Shown: piece by piece, positions 7,570-16,454 of the stretch
Layout: each line of letters begins with the position of its first letter
Position numbering within the stretch: position 1 is the stretch's first letter
From: Shewanella profunda
Lineage (GTDB): Bacteria; Pseudomonadota; Gammaproteobacteria; Enterobacterales; Shewanellaceae
Direction of reading: 5' to 3'
DNA length: 64,000 bases
Assembly: GCF_023283765.1 (NCBI RefSeq)
Contig: NZ_JAKILG010000023.1
Span: 1-64,000, forward strand
Notes under the pieces: generated by a model
The model's database searches: none
What the model was told of the DNA's origin: nothing
The model's input: the letters and a program-made list of their open reading frames with translations, nothing else
Position numbers and translations under genes: made by a program

Positions 7570-8897
7570 AGGGAGGACTCCTCGGTTGCCGCCAGCACAG
7601 CCACAGTGCGATTCGATTTACGTAAGTAGATTTGGGCAACTCGTTGAATATCTGCAGGCGTCACCTTGTTATAGGCATCAGGTGCATTAAATAACTTGTC
7701 GTAACTGCCAAAATACATCTCATAGGTGCCTATGGTATTAGCCTTACCATTAATGGTTTCCATCGAACGATAAAAATCCATCAACTTGATATTTTTAACT
7801 TTTTCTAGCTCTTGTTGGGTAACACCTTGGCTCGCAATCGCATCGATTTGTTCAATCAGCGCACGCTCCAGCGTCGAGGCTTTCACCTCAGGCGTGGCAA
7901 CGCCCATCACATAGAAGAGGTTAGGATCGACCGACATCGGCATATAGGTTTGCGCTTCTAAGGCCACTTGTTTATCAACCAATGATTGATATAAACGCGA
8001 GCTATTACCTTGGCTTAGAATCGAGCTTAATAAGTCCAGCGCATAAAAATCCGCATGGGTTGCCGCCGGAATATGGTACGCCAACATTACGTTAGGTGTG
8101 CTGACCGATGCCTTTTGCACAAAGGTGCGACGCTCACCCTTTTGCTCAGGTTCGACAGTGCGAATCGCTTTAGGCGGAGTCTGTGCCGGAATAGGCGCAA
8201 AGTATTTGTCTGCTAAGGCTTTCACTTGAGCAAGCTTTACATCACCGGCAATTACGACCACGGCATTGTTCGGCGCGTAATAGGTTTTATGGTACTGGAC
8301 TAAATCTTCCAGCGTCCAAGCGGCGATATCCGACTCATGGCCGATCACCGACCAAGAATAAGGATGGGCTAAAAACGCCACGCCTTTGATTTCGCCTTCG
8401 AGGGCATTCCAGTTAGAGTTTTCTAAGCCAGTGGAACGCTCCGACTGCACTACGCCACGTTCGCTATCGACCATGGCTTGGTTGATATCTAAGTTAGCGA
8501 TGCGGTCGGCTTCGAGATCGAACATAGTTTCGAGCGCATTGGCGGGGAACCAATCGGTATAAACCGTCATGTCTTCAGTGGTATACGCATTGTTCGCGCC
8601 ACCGGCGGCTTCCATAGTACGGTCGAACATTTTTGGGCCATACTTTTTCGAGCCATTGAACATCATGTGCTCGAAAAAGTGCGAAATACCGGTAATGCCG
8701 GGCACTTCGTTACGTGAACCGACCTTCCAAAACAAATACATGTTGGCATTGGGAATTGAGGCATCTTCTAGCACCATGATTTTCATGCCGTTATCTAGCG
8801 TGAAACTCTTAATGTCTTCTGCCGTGGTGGCCTGTGCTTGGCTTAGGGGATTCAAAAGTCCCATAGCCAACACCAGAGCCGATAGCGTGCGCTTCAT
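7566..8897 (-). CDS. M16 family zinc metallopeptidase (active subunit), exported
   Basis: This is a 443-aa insulinase-family peptidase. The signal peptide is residues 1-23 (MKRTLSALVLAMGLL... AQA). The inverted zinc motif HFFEH is at residues 73-77 (His73, Glu76, His77), with Glu153 in VVQSERS at the expected distance for the third ligand. The R/Y pair typical of the second half is not obvious, consistent with that function residing in the partner protein. It is the first gene of a two-gene operon with the non-catalytic M16 lipoprotein. A strong AAGGAG lies before the ATG. Confidence 0.9.
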   Translation of the reverse strand: MKRTLSALVLAMGLLNPLSQAQATTAEDIKSFTLDNGMKIMVLEDASIPNANMYLFWKVGSRNEVPGITGISHFFEHMMFNGSKKYGPKMFDRTMEAAGGANNAYTTEDMTVYTDWFPANALETMFDLEADRIANLDINQAMVDSERGVVQSERSTGLENSNWNALEGEIKGVAFLAHPYSWSVIGHESDIAAWTLEDLVQYHKTYYAPNNAVVVIAGDVKLAQVKALADKYFAPIPAQTPPKAIRTVEPEQKGERRTFVQKASVSTPNVMLAYHIPAATHADFYALDLLSSILSQGNSSRLYQSLVDKQVALEAQTYMPMSVDPNLFYVMGVATPEVKASTLERALIEQIDAIASQGVTQQELEKVKNIKLMDFYRSMETINGKANTIGTYEMYFGSYDKLFNAPDAYNKVTPADIQRVAQIYLRKSNRTVAVLAATEESSL

Positions 8898-9034
8898 CTT
8901 GTTCGCTCCTTGCTGTAAAAAATCACATATGAAGGTAAATTGTTTAACAAATCAAGCGCAAGAAGCTTATCCCACGCCGATTTTTTGTAAGCTCAAGTTA
9001 TACCGCAGCGTTTACGGAATAATGCGTTAGCCAC

Positions 9035-10456
9035 TTATTGGGCTTTGAGCGCCGTTAACGCCACTTTGGTCATGGCCTCAACGCCGACTTTTAGCGCACT
9101 TTCATCCACATAAAATGCCGGTGAATGATTGCTGGCCGCCGTTTCTGGGTCCGTTCCCTTTGGCGTCACCCCGAGGAAGAAAAACATCCCCGGTGTTTCT
9201 AAGGCGTAGTAAGCAAAGTCTTCGGCACCTGTGATTAATCCGGGTTCGATCAGCATCTTATCGCCCACGACACTGGCGAGCACGGGCCGCATGCTGGCGA
9301 CTAATTCGGGATTGTTGACCACCACAGGATAACCTTGGTGGATCTCCGTGGTCGCAGTCGCCCCTAAGGTTTTCGCCGACAGCTGTGCCATTTCCGCTAG
9401 ACGCAGTTTAATATCGGCGCGCATAGGTTGGTCGAAGGTGCGAATTGTACCAATCAGCTCGACTTCATCGGGAATAATATTAGAACGAATACCGCCATTA
9501 ACCGCGCCAAAACTCACCACGGCAGGGGCTTTAGTGATATCCACCTGACGGCTTACTATGGTTTGCACGTTAGTGATAATTTGCGCCGCGGCGACAATAG
9601 GATCGACCCCATTCCAAGGACGCGAACCATGGGTTTGGCTGCCTTTCACTTTGATGGTAAAAGAGTCTTCACTCGCCATCGCCGGGCCACTGCGCAGGCC
9701 AATCATGCCACTCGGCATGCTCGAGGTGACATGCATACCAAATACTTGCTCGGGTTTGCGCTGAGCAAATAACCCTTCTTTGAGCATCAATTCCGCGCCG
9801 CCCTCTTCACCCTCTGGCGCACCTTCTTCGGCGGGTTGGAAGATAAACATCACATCCCCCGCTAGGCTGTCTTTCACTTTCACGAGGTTTTCAGCCACGC
9901 CCATTAACATAGCCACATGGGTGTCGTGACCACAGGCATGCATCACCCCCACCTTTTGATCGCGATAAGTGTCAGTCACCTTAGAGGCAAAAGGCACATC
10001 GACCACTTCAGTCACAGGCAGTGCATCCATATCCGCTCGAATCGCAATCAACGGCCCAGGCTTACCACCCTTCAATTTTTCCCCTTTTAAAATGGCCACC
10101 ACGCCCGTATGTGCCACACCCGTTTGCACTTCTAATCCTAGGGATTTCAGATGTTTTTCAATAATCTTGCTGGTGCGAAACTCACGATTAGACAACTCAG
10201 GGTGTTGATGCAAATCCCGGCGCCAGTCGATCACCTTTTGTTCCACTCCCGCCGCCAACTTAGCCGCATCCGGCATAGCACTGGTCGCCGCTTGCGCTGA
10301 GGTTAAACCTGTGCCCATAAAGCTTAAGGCTAAGGCCGACGCAATTAAGGTCTTAGAAAAACGGGACTTGTTTGCAGAGGATTTAAAGCCAAATGCCTTT
10401 TGGATTGCTGATTTTGAAATAACTGATATAGCAAGTGATACAGAGGGTAAAGTCAT
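9035..10456 (-). CDS. M20D family amidohydrolase, exported
   Basis: This 473-aa metallo-amidohydrolase belongs to the hippurate hydrolase / IAA-amino acid hydrolase type, which removes acyl groups from N-acyl amino acids or peptides. The metal motif HACGHDTH (Cys175, His177, Asp178, His180) and the downstream EEG and HSPAFYVDE motifs are present. The N-terminus is long: about 35 basic/polar residues precede a hydrophobic stretch and an AQA cleavage site near residue 56, so either the signal peptide is extended or the real start is an internal codon. GNNSP-type variation at the C-terminus (ASNHSPAF) is normal for the family. Same strand as the M16 pair but 137 bp away, so probably a separate transcript. 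Confidence 0.9.
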   Translation of the reverse strand: MTLPSVSLAISVISKSAIQKAFGFKSSANKSRFSKTLIASALALSFMGTGLTSAQAATSAMPDAAKLAAGVEQKVIDWRRDLHQHPELSNREFRTSKIIEKHLKSLGLEVQTGVAHTGVVAILKGEKLKGGKPGPLIAIRADMDALPVTEVVDVPFASKVTDTYRDQKVGVMHACGHDTHVAMLMGVAENLVKVKDSLAGDVMFIFQPAEEGAPEGEEGGAELMLKEGLFAQRKPEQVFGMHVTSSMPSGMIGLRSGPAMASEDSFTIKVKGSQTHGSRPWNGVDPIVAAAQIITNVQTIVSRQVDITKAPAVVSFGAVNGGIRSNIIPDEVELIGTIRTFDQPMRADIKLRLAEMAQLSAKTLGATATTEIHQGYPVVVNNPELVASMRPVLASVVGDKMLIEPGLITGAEDFAYYALETPGMFFFLGVTPKGTDPETAASNHSPAFYVDESALKVGVEAMTKVALTALKAQ

Positions 10457-10598
10457 AGCGATAGCCTATTGTTGTTTTTATAAGCTACCTAAACTACACG
10501 GACATTGAGGAATTGTTAATAGATTTAATGATGAAGGTAAATAACACAGCTAAAGAGCCAAATCCTAATGATGTTTCATTAGATGTCATATTAAGCCG

Positions 10599-10629
10599 TC
10601 ATTCCCGCAATGCTTGTGGGCGGGAATCC
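10599..10629. repeat. REP-like palindrome, copy 1
   Basis: ATTCCCGC (10601-10608) pairs with GCGGGAAT (10620-10627) around an 11-nt loop, followed by CCAGC. The same element recurs near 11010 and 11433. Confidence 0.75.
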
Positions 10630-10732
10630 AGCTTTAGGTAAATAAGCCTGTTCGATCTTGAGAGTATAAAAAATCTATGTAAGTGGCACTCATATTTAAA
10701 TAATTGATTTTATGAAATTAAATTGTAAAACT

Positions 10733-11047
10733 ATTAAGCACCGCCATTACAGTGACACGCAGCCAGTCCATCCATGGATGCTCGACCGCCCCGTCTGCTG
10801 TATAGGACATACGAATGTCGCGATCACATGGATGTGAATAAGCGACCATGGGGCGGACGGTCACTTCCATGGCAGCGCTTAATTCCGTTAATCCCAGCTA
10901 TGTCTGAAAGTCCTCATTTTACGGCCATACAGCAGCTTTAACTCTAGGTGGCTTGGTAAATTCTCTTGGTAAATTTTTCCTAAATTTATTGTCGAATATT
11001 TAAGCCGTCATTCCCGCAATACTTCTGAGCGGGAATCCAGCTTTTAG
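10733..11047 (+). repeat. Dispersed direct repeat, copy 1 (~310 bp, ends in REP-like palindrome)
   Basis: This block begins ATTAAGCACCGCCATTACAG and ends at the palindrome ATTCCCGC...GCGGGAAT (11010-11036). It is nearly identical to 11152-11470, offset about 419-423 bp. It holds internal inverted segments (CGACCGCCCC near 10781 and GGGGCGGACGGTC near 10850). No gene in it can be supported. The whole gap 10457-11696 consists of these repeats, the spacer between them and a terminator. Confidence 0.85.
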
Positions 11048-11151
11048 GTATCTTAAGCTTTAAAAAGATGGGACAGGCTGGTCTCTGATAAAAAAAGATC
11101 AAGGCGATATTACTTTTTGGTAAAACAGGAGCTCGTCAATCTGTCTCAGCG

Positions 11152-11470
11152 ATTAAGCACCGCCATTACAGTGATACGCAGTCAGTCCATCCATGGATGC
11201 TCTACCGCCCCGTCTGCTGTATAGGACATACGAATGTCGCGATCACATGGATGTGAATAAGCGACCATGGGGCGGTCGGTCACTTCCATGGCAGCGTTTA
11301 ATACCGTTAATCCCAGCTATGTCTGAAAGTCCGCATTTTACAATCATACATACAGCAGCTTTAACTCTAGGTGGCTTGGTAAATTCGCTTGGTAAATTTT
11401 TCCTAAATTTATTGTCGAATATTTAAGTCGTCATTCCCGCAATGCTTCTGAGCGGGAATCCAGCATTTAG
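11152..11470 (+). repeat. Dispersed direct repeat, copy 2
   Basis: This matches copy 1 closely, with a few substitutions (for example GACACGCAGCC becomes GATACGCAGTC) and a 4-base insertion in an ATAC run near 11345. It again ends in the REP-like palindrome (11433-11459). The 77-codon frame opening at 11193 arises from the repeat and also has a counterpart in copy 1, so it is not called as a gene. Confidence 0.85.
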
Positions 11471-11562
11471 GCAACTGAAGTTTAGCTATTTAGAGAATTG
11501 CATACTGGACGAGTTGTTAGATTTCTGAATCGGTACTCTAGAGATTTGATTCATCTTAAGGG

Positions 11563-11596
11563 AAAAAACCGCCCCAGAATAGCCGCAAACGGGGCG
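11563..11596 (-). terminator. Rho-independent terminator of the 86-aa gene
   Basis: Read on the minus strand, CGCCCC pairs with GGGGCG across a 15-nt loop and is followed by GTTTTTTCC. It lies about 100 bp downstream of the stop codon at 11697. Confidence 0.75.
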
Positions 11597-11696
11597 TAAG
11601 GGCGGGTTTTAGGGGGTAACGTGAATCAGTCTGATGTAGAGTGATTTCTTATAACGTTTAGCACAAACTGCTCTGCCACGAAGTGGCATTATGCGC

Positions 11697-11957
11697 TTAC
11701 CAGCTTACCTTTAAAGAGTGCTGAGCAGCAGTTGCACAAATACGCTCTACTGTAAAGCCGCGAGCCTCCAGCTTGGTGATGGCACCTTGGAGTTCGTTTT
11801 CACTCACGGCTTCTTTGCTAAGAATTTGAGTAATAGAAGTTGCTCCAGTCTTGGAGTTAGCCTCAATAAATTGGCTAACTTGTTTTACAACCTCATCAGC
11901 TCCGTACGTAGAAGCTTCCGAGTTGGCGCGGGCCTGAGCTGCAGTGATTTCTGGCAT
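11697..11957 (-). CDS. Small phage-like hypothetical protein
   Basis: This is an 86-aa protein. A charged/helical start (MPEITAAQARANSEAS) leads to a middle with alternating helix and turn, and an end of the form LEARGFTVERI...LKVSW. Many phages encode small proteins of 80-110 aa with a similar LEEKGYxV...ISW ending; the resemblance is by eye only. A good ribosome site (AAGGA) precedes the ATG and a terminator follows, so it is probably expressed as a single gene. GTTAGCC lies just upstream and a small hairpin (GCCACTTCGTGGC) just downstream, which hints at a cassette but falls short of a clear attC. Confidence 0.6.
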   Translation of the reverse strand: MPEITAAQARANSEASTYGADEVVKQVSQFIEANSKTGATSITQILSKEAVSENELQGAITKLEARGFTVERICATAAQHSLKVSW

Positions 11958-12052
11958 ATTGTGATTTCCTTAATGGTGACTAATGGCTAACGCATGCCAG
12001 CATGCATGGCTTTGTAGTGACGGTTAAACGCAGCGAAGAAGTTATTGCTAAA

Positions 12053-12937
12053 CTATACATATATTTGTCGTAAAGCATTATCAATACTAGCCATAAGGTC
12101 ATACTTCATCCTTAAATTTATAGAAAAAATCAAAACTGGAGTCAGTTCAGTTCTCTGAACCCCTTTATTGAAATGCTCTCCATCTTCATGGTTTTTAAGT
12201 GCAGCTTTTATCATCATAGCCCCCACGCCCTCATGTCCATCTTTAGCAAAAAGCAATAAGGATCCTCGAGCTTGATCTGAATAATGATGCCCTATGTAAT
12301 CAATGATTGACTGCTGTAATTCAGGATGATGATCCAACTCAAAATTGGCTAATATAAACTTCAGTTCATTGACGAAAGTATCCTCATTAGCATAAAAACT
12401 CTCTATCGATGTGTTAGAACCATTCTTATATTTGAGTGAAAGATCAAACATTCCAGACAGATCTTTTTCTTTAAAATTTTTATTAAGCTCCAAACTGTTC
12501 CCCTCCCGCTTTGTAACTGGTGTAGTCACTTCGAAAAAGGAGTGCCTCATATTATTGAATACCCATGAAAGAGCAGTTGAATACGATTTCAATTTTCTAT
12601 CATTCGTTATGATTGCCTGATGCTCTATTGATTTTTTAGTTTCATCTTCTATTTTATTGGCGTGACCTGTCCATACAGCATTAATTAGAAGGCCTAAAAT
12701 TGTTATTCCCAAGAGTGCTTGCAGAGATATTGCAATCTGAGCATACCATGAAATGGGAAGAATATCCCCATATCCTAGTGTTGTTATCGTCACAATACTA
12801 AAGTATAGAGCACTGACTGGAGTTAAATCTTTATTTAATAGTCCATTTGGAGCGTAGTAATATATGACAGCAAAAACGAGTATGCAGGCTAAATACGAAA
12901 AAAATAAAACCCTAACAGATATTGAGCCTAACTTCAT
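12053..12937 (-). CDS. Two-TM potassium channel family protein
   Basis: I choose ATG 12937 because AAGGA sits 5 bp upstream; this gives 294 aa and drops ten residues of a longer frame. TM1 is near residues 5-28 (VRVLFFSYLACILVFAVIYY). It is followed by a pore loop with a classic K+ selectivity filter (ITTLGYGD, near residues 53-60) and TM2 near 67-90 (IAISLQALLGITILGLLI). The remaining ~200 residues are cytoplasmic and not a recognisable RCK domain; they contain several charged helices. This is a KcsA-like ion channel with an unknown ligand or effector domain. Its neighbours are small accessory genes, so a defence or stress role is possible but unproven. Confidence 0.85.
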   Translation of the reverse strand: MKLGSISVRVLFFSYLACILVFAVIYYYAPNGLLNKDLTPVSALYFSIVTITTLGYGDILPISWYAQIAISLQALLGITILGLLINAVWTGHANKIEDETKKSIEHQAIITNDRKLKSYSTALSWVFNNMRHSFFEVTTPVTKREGNSLELNKNFKEKDLSGMFDLSLKYKNGSNTSIESFYANEDTFVNELKFILANFELDHHPELQQSIIDYIGHHYSDQARGSLLLFAKDGHEGVGAMMIKAALKNHEDGEHFNKGVQRTELTPVLIFSINLRMKYDLMASIDNALRQIYV

Positions 12938-13034
12938 AATTATCCTTGGTAACTTAGTACTGCGCAAAAAGACTGGTAAATAAATGCAGCGTTTTGAATA
13001 TCTCTGCCCAGCCCGATCGCATAACTTATTATCA

Positions 13035-13304
13035 TTAGTTGGACAAGTTAGCTACAAGCCAATCATTCACTTCTTTTGGACCTTGGCCGAAATGAGGATT
13101 AGTCAGCTTAATCACGTAAAGATTATCATTGTTATCCAAGTGGTTAGAAAGGAAGTCATATATCTGCTTTGGGTTTTGCCCAGTGCTGATTGCATACGAA
13201 GACTCCGAGAGCATCGCCCAATTTCCGTATGATTTTATATCTTCAACTATCGGTGGGCGTTTTGTTTCGTTGTTAAGGTCGTAGGTAATAATATACGTAG
13301 TCAT
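13035..13304 (-). CDS. Orphan Cas2-fold protein (SinR/GhoS-like)
   Basis: This is an 89-aa protein opening with MTTYIITYDLN, then IVEDIKSYGNWAMLSESSYA and NDNLYVIKL. This order (beta strand ending in YDL, helix, strand with SSYAI, helix, strand DxLYVI) is the ferredoxin-like layout of Cas2, VapD and the antitoxin GhoS. Such proteins are often annotated SinR family. No Cas1 or CRISPR array is in the window, so it is not a CRISPR component here; an RNase or antitoxin role is possible. AAGGAGATATA precedes the ATG. It lies 97 bp upstream of the channel gene on the same strand. Confidence 0.7.
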   Translation of the reverse strand: MTTYIITYDLNNETKRPPIVEDIKSYGNWAMLSESSYAISTGQNPKQIYDFLSNHLDNNDNLYVIKLTNPHFGQGPKEVNDWLVANLSN

Positions 13305-13622
13305 ATTTATATCTCCTTATATATGTTTTAAATGCTAACATTTGATTTATACGCATGCGTGTTTGCCTCACTAGAACAAAGATCTAGCCACCCATTTTAA
13401 ATCAACAACATAATGCACTTCCTGTTTGACTACAACCTGTACTGGCTAAAATTACTTGAACAAGATCCATCAAATGTGGCAGGACTGTATCTGAGGTACA
13501 AAATAGAGCTAATTCATTAAAAAATAGCGTATTTCAGCCATGCTAACCCACCCACTATACGAATGGGCAGTGATTGGGTTGATTACACTGGATTGCTGTC
13601 AATAAATATTAAGAGTGGATGG
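13305..13622. other. Intergenic region with a possible gene remnant
   Basis: No convincing gene is present. A 35-codon + strand frame at 13413-13520 (MHFLFDYNLYWLKLLEQ...) reads like protein and could be a decayed fragment, but it lacks a ribosome binding site. Nothing else is recognised. Confidence 0.35.
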
Positions 13623-13832
13623 CTAGCTAAAATTATTTAAAGAAACCTCCAAATCACCGCAATAATTTTCAAAGTACTTATGCATTTTGAGCATAGCATT
13701 TAGGATTTGATGCTTTGTTTCTGGTGTCATCAGAGAAACGTCTTCGAGCATTTTTATGCGTAACTTATCTTTGCCCTGAAGCTCACCTTCAATAGTCAGT
13801 TCACTAGGTTTGTTGAATAATGGGTCGTTCAT
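13623..13832 (-). CDS. Small hypothetical protein downstream of a SUKH gene
   Basis: This is a 69-aa charged protein (MNDPLFNKPSELTIEGELQG...), mainly helical in its second half (TPETKHQILNAMLKMHKYFE). I do not recognise a family. It starts 11 bp after the SUKH gene on the same strand, with AAGGATAA before the ATG, so the two are probably co-transcribed. It may act with the SUKH protein. Confidence 0.6.
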   Translation of the reverse strand: MNDPLFNKPSELTIEGELQGKDKLRIKMLEDVSLMTPETKHQILNAMLKMHKYFENYCGDLEVSLNNFS

Positions 13833-13843
13833 TTTCGTTATCC

Positions 13844-14395
13844 TTAATCCTCAATTAACTCATCTGGATATAGCGCGATTTGCGCCAAGGATTGTTCAAA
13901 AAATTGGCTTAGGTCTGGGCTAATAAAGTCCATCATATCGGGATCATGAGTGTATGCGATGACTTGTCCGATTTGGCCTAATGCCGAGGGCGAATGATCT
14001 GCAATCAAGAGTAATGTACCGCCCCCAAATTGGGCAAAGGGCAACCAACCTTCTTGATACCATCCCGATTGGATTTTGGGATCCCGCACTTCTGGCTCGT
14101 GGTAATCAGCGTAGTACTGAGTCTGTTTTTTCATTCGGTCACGAAATTTAAGTGATGAGGCTAATGACAAAAAATCATACCGACAAAAGTAATCTTTTCG
14201 GGCAAATACCGTGCTCCACTCATTGCCACCATTGGCATATCCCCAAAGCTCCCTTAGCTGAGGATCAAGTTTAAAACCTAATTGTTTTTCGGCTTCATCT
14301 AAGGCTGAGTTTGATAAGCCATGATCTAGTTCTAATGTTTGATTCATGTTGGCGTAGATAGCGCTCAATGCTTGTAGATACGTCTTAACGTCCAT
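13844..14395 (-). CDS. SMI1/KNR4 (SUKH) family protein
   Basis: This 183-aa protein has the standard SUKH layout. An N-terminal helix leads into NSALDEAEKQLGFKLDPQLR and ELWGYANGGNEWS (residues ~28-63), then a WLPFAQFGGGTLLLIADH motif around residue 115 and a helical end (FFEQSLAQIALYP). SUKH proteins are best known as immunity proteins against contact-dependent and RHS toxins, and some serve other roles. No toxin gene is next to it, so it may be an orphan immunity gene. GGAGG precedes the ATG. It heads a two-gene unit. Confidence 0.82.
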   Translation of the reverse strand: MDVKTYLQALSAIYANMNQTLELDHGLSNSALDEAEKQLGFKLDPQLRELWGYANGGNEWSTVFARKDYFCRYDFLSLASSLKFRDRMKKQTQYYADYHEPEVRDPKIQSGWYQEGWLPFAQFGGGTLLLIADHSPSALGQIGQVIAYTHDPDMMDFISPDLSQFFEQSLAQIALYPDELIED

Positions 14396-14640
14396 TGTAT
14401 TTATTCCTCCATCTTAGAACTTGGCACAGCCCTGTTAGTCAGTTTGCTTTATACGGTTAGCATATGCACTTGCGGAACTTATTTAATCGAATTAACCACA
14501 TAAATGCCATTTTAAAAGCTAAAAAACTCAATATGCGAGGGTGATTAATGACCTTGAACGGGCAATCCCCGCAGGATGCACAGATATTTCGCACGCTTGG
14601 TATTAGCTCAGTTTAATGGCATGGTTTGCGTCAGCCCTAT

Positions 14641-14680
14641 AAAAATGGCACTGACCAATATTGAGTCAGTGCCATTTTTT
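14641..14680. terminator. Rho-independent terminator downstream of pckA
   Basis: The 15-bp stem AAAAATGGCACTGAC / GTCAGTGCCATTTTT has a 9-nt loop and a T-run on both strands. It ends the minus-strand pckA transcript. Upstream of it, 14396-14640 holds no gene I can support. Confidence 0.92.
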
Positions 14681-14709
14681 ACAGGCTTTAAATTTAAGCG
14701 CTTAGGTTT

Positions 14710-16251
14710 TTATGCCTTTGGGCCAGCGCTTCGGATTGCGTCTGACACTTGATACTTAGCGAAGTTTTTAGTGAAGGCTTCGGCCAGTTTTTGGGCATAT
14801 TCGGCATATAGTGCTTTATCGCCCCAAGTGTTGATTGGATTGAGTAAATTGCTGTCTACGCCAGTTACCGCCACAGGAACGGCGAGGTTCAATGTGTCTA
14901 AGTGAACGGTTTCAGCATCTTTCAATTCACCGCTGACAATCGCATCGACGATGGCGCGGGTGGTTGGGATATCAAAACGCTTACCCACACCGTGTGGGCC
15001 ACCAGTCCAACCTGTGTTGACTAAGTACACTTGGCTACCGAAGGACTCAATGCGCTTCATCAACAGTTCTGCGTACACGCCAGCAGGGCGTGGGAAGAAA
15101 GGTGCGCCGAAGCAAGTTGAGAAGGTCGATTGAATCGCTGAGGTTGAGCCGATTTCAGTCGAGCCCACTTTGGCGGTATAGCCAGATAAGAAATGGTAGG
15201 CCGCCTGTTCTTTAGTCAGGATAGAAACCGGTGGTAATACGCCAGATACGTCGCAGGTTAAAAAGACAACCGCATGTGGCTCGGCGCCGCAGTTGTCTTC
15301 TTTACGTTGGGCAATGTGTTCTAGCGGATAGGCCGCGCGGGTGTTTTCCGTCAGGCTGCTGTCTTTGTAGTTAGGGACGCGGTGTTCGTCCATGACCACG
15401 TTTTCGAGTACAGTGCCGAAACGAATCGCATCCCAAATCACGGGCTCATTCTTCTGGCTTAAATCGATACATTTGGCGTAGCAACCGCCTTCGATATTAA
15501 ATACGCCGCCCGGTGCCCAGCCGTGTTCATCGTCACCGATCAGGAAGCGTTTGGGATCGGCAGATAGCGTGGTTTTTCCCGTGCCAGACAGACCGAAAAA
15601 TAACGTAGTGTCGCCATCTTTACCTACGTTGGCCGAGCAGTGCATAGGCAATACGCCTTGGGCTGGCAGTAGGAAGTTTTGCACTGAGAACATAGACTTT
15701 TTCATTTCGCCAGCGTATTTCAGGCCAGCAAGCAGCACTTTACGTTCGGCGAAGTTTAAGATCACGGCCGCATCTGAGTTAGTGCCATCGCGTTCTGGTA
15801 CGCAAACAAAGTCAGGGGCATTGATGATCTGCCACACAGGTTTGTCTTTGCGATTAAATTCTTCAGGAATGATAAAAAGGTTGCGGGCGAACAGTTGATG
15901 CCAAGCGTATTGAGTGGTCACTCGCACTGGCTGGTAATGTTCAGTATCGGCACCGACTTCGAGATCCGATACAAACAGCTCTTTATCGGCGAGGTAAGCT
16001 TCAACCCGTGCCCATAAACCTTCAAAAGCACCGGGTTCAAAAGCTTGGTTGACTGGGCCCCATTCAATATCGGCCTCTGAACTGGGTTCTCTAACGATAA
16101 AACGATCGCCGGGTGAGCGACCACTGCGAGCGCCTGTTTTAGCGACTAATGCACCATTAGCTGTCAATTCACCTTCGCCGCGTAGCAGGGCAAATTCGAC
16201 AAGTTGAGCTGTTGAGGGGTTGTAATGAACGCGGTTTAATCCATCCGCCAT
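14710..16251 (-). CDS. pckA: Phosphoenolpyruvate carboxykinase (ATP)
   Basis: PEPCK converts oxaloacetate and ATP to phosphoenolpyruvate, CO2 and ADP, the first committed step of gluconeogenesis in the cytosol. At 513 aa it has the normal family length. The kinase-1a P-loop [13 protein letters not shown] and the kinase-2 motif IGDDEHGW are intact. The N-terminal [10 protein letters not shown] segment and [10 protein letters not shown] near the substrate site are also typical. GGAG lies before the ATG. Downstream in the same direction come a strong terminator and then accessory genes; upstream is hslO, as in E. coli where hslRO and pckA are neighbours. Confidence 0.97.
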   Translation of the reverse strand: MADGLNRVHYNPSTAQLVEFALLRGEGELTANGALVAKTGARSGRSPGDRFIVREPSSEADIEWGPVNQAFEPGAFEGLWARVEAYLADKELFVSDLEVGADTEHYQPVRVTTQYAWHQLFARNLFIIPEEFNRKDKPVWQIINAPDFVCVPERDGTNSDAAVILNFAERKVLLAGLKYAGEMKKSMFSVQNFLLPAQGVLPMHCSANVGKDGDTTLFFGLSGTGKTTLSADPKRFLIGDDEHGWAPGGVFNIEGGCYAKCIDLSQKNEPVIWDAIRFGTVLENVVMDEHRVPNYKDSSLTENTRAAYPLEHIAQRKEDNCGAEPHAVVFLTCDVSGVLPPVSILTKEQAAYHFLSGYTAKVGSTEIGSTSAIQSTFSTCFGAPFFPRPAGVYAELLMKRIESFGSQVYLVNTGWTGGPHGVGKRFDIPTTRAIVDAIVSGELKDAETVHLDTLNLAVPVAVTGVDSNLLNPINTWGDKALYAEYAQKLAEAFTKNFAKYQVSDAIRSAGPKA

Positions 16252-16411
16252 AGCGAGGTCTCCATTTATTTGTATTTGTAAGGTTATTTTTATTATCGAT
16301 CGTCTGCCGATTTATTTTTTATTTATCGCCTAGGTCATGCTAGGGATAAAGTGAGGCCGATTGTAGCCTAAGCGGAGTACAAAGTGTGAGCTGGATAATT
16401 GCCGAATAAAA

Positions 16412-16437
16412 AAATGGGCACCTCAAGGCGCCCATTT
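16412..16437 (-). terminator. Rho-independent terminator of hslRO
   Basis: AAATGGGC pairs with GCCCATTT, with a T-run of seven on the minus strand immediately after. It lies 18 bp past the hslO stop codon and isolates pckA from hslRO. Confidence 0.88.
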
Positions 16438-16454
16438 ATTGACTAATTTATTGA

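Noticed and set aside
11193..11426. 77-codon + strand frame
   Set aside because: It lies wholly inside the non-coding direct repeat; no ribosome binding site.
13035..13304. CRISPR Cas2
   Set aside because: The fold fits, but no cas1, other cas genes or repeats are present; SinR/GhoS-like is more likely.
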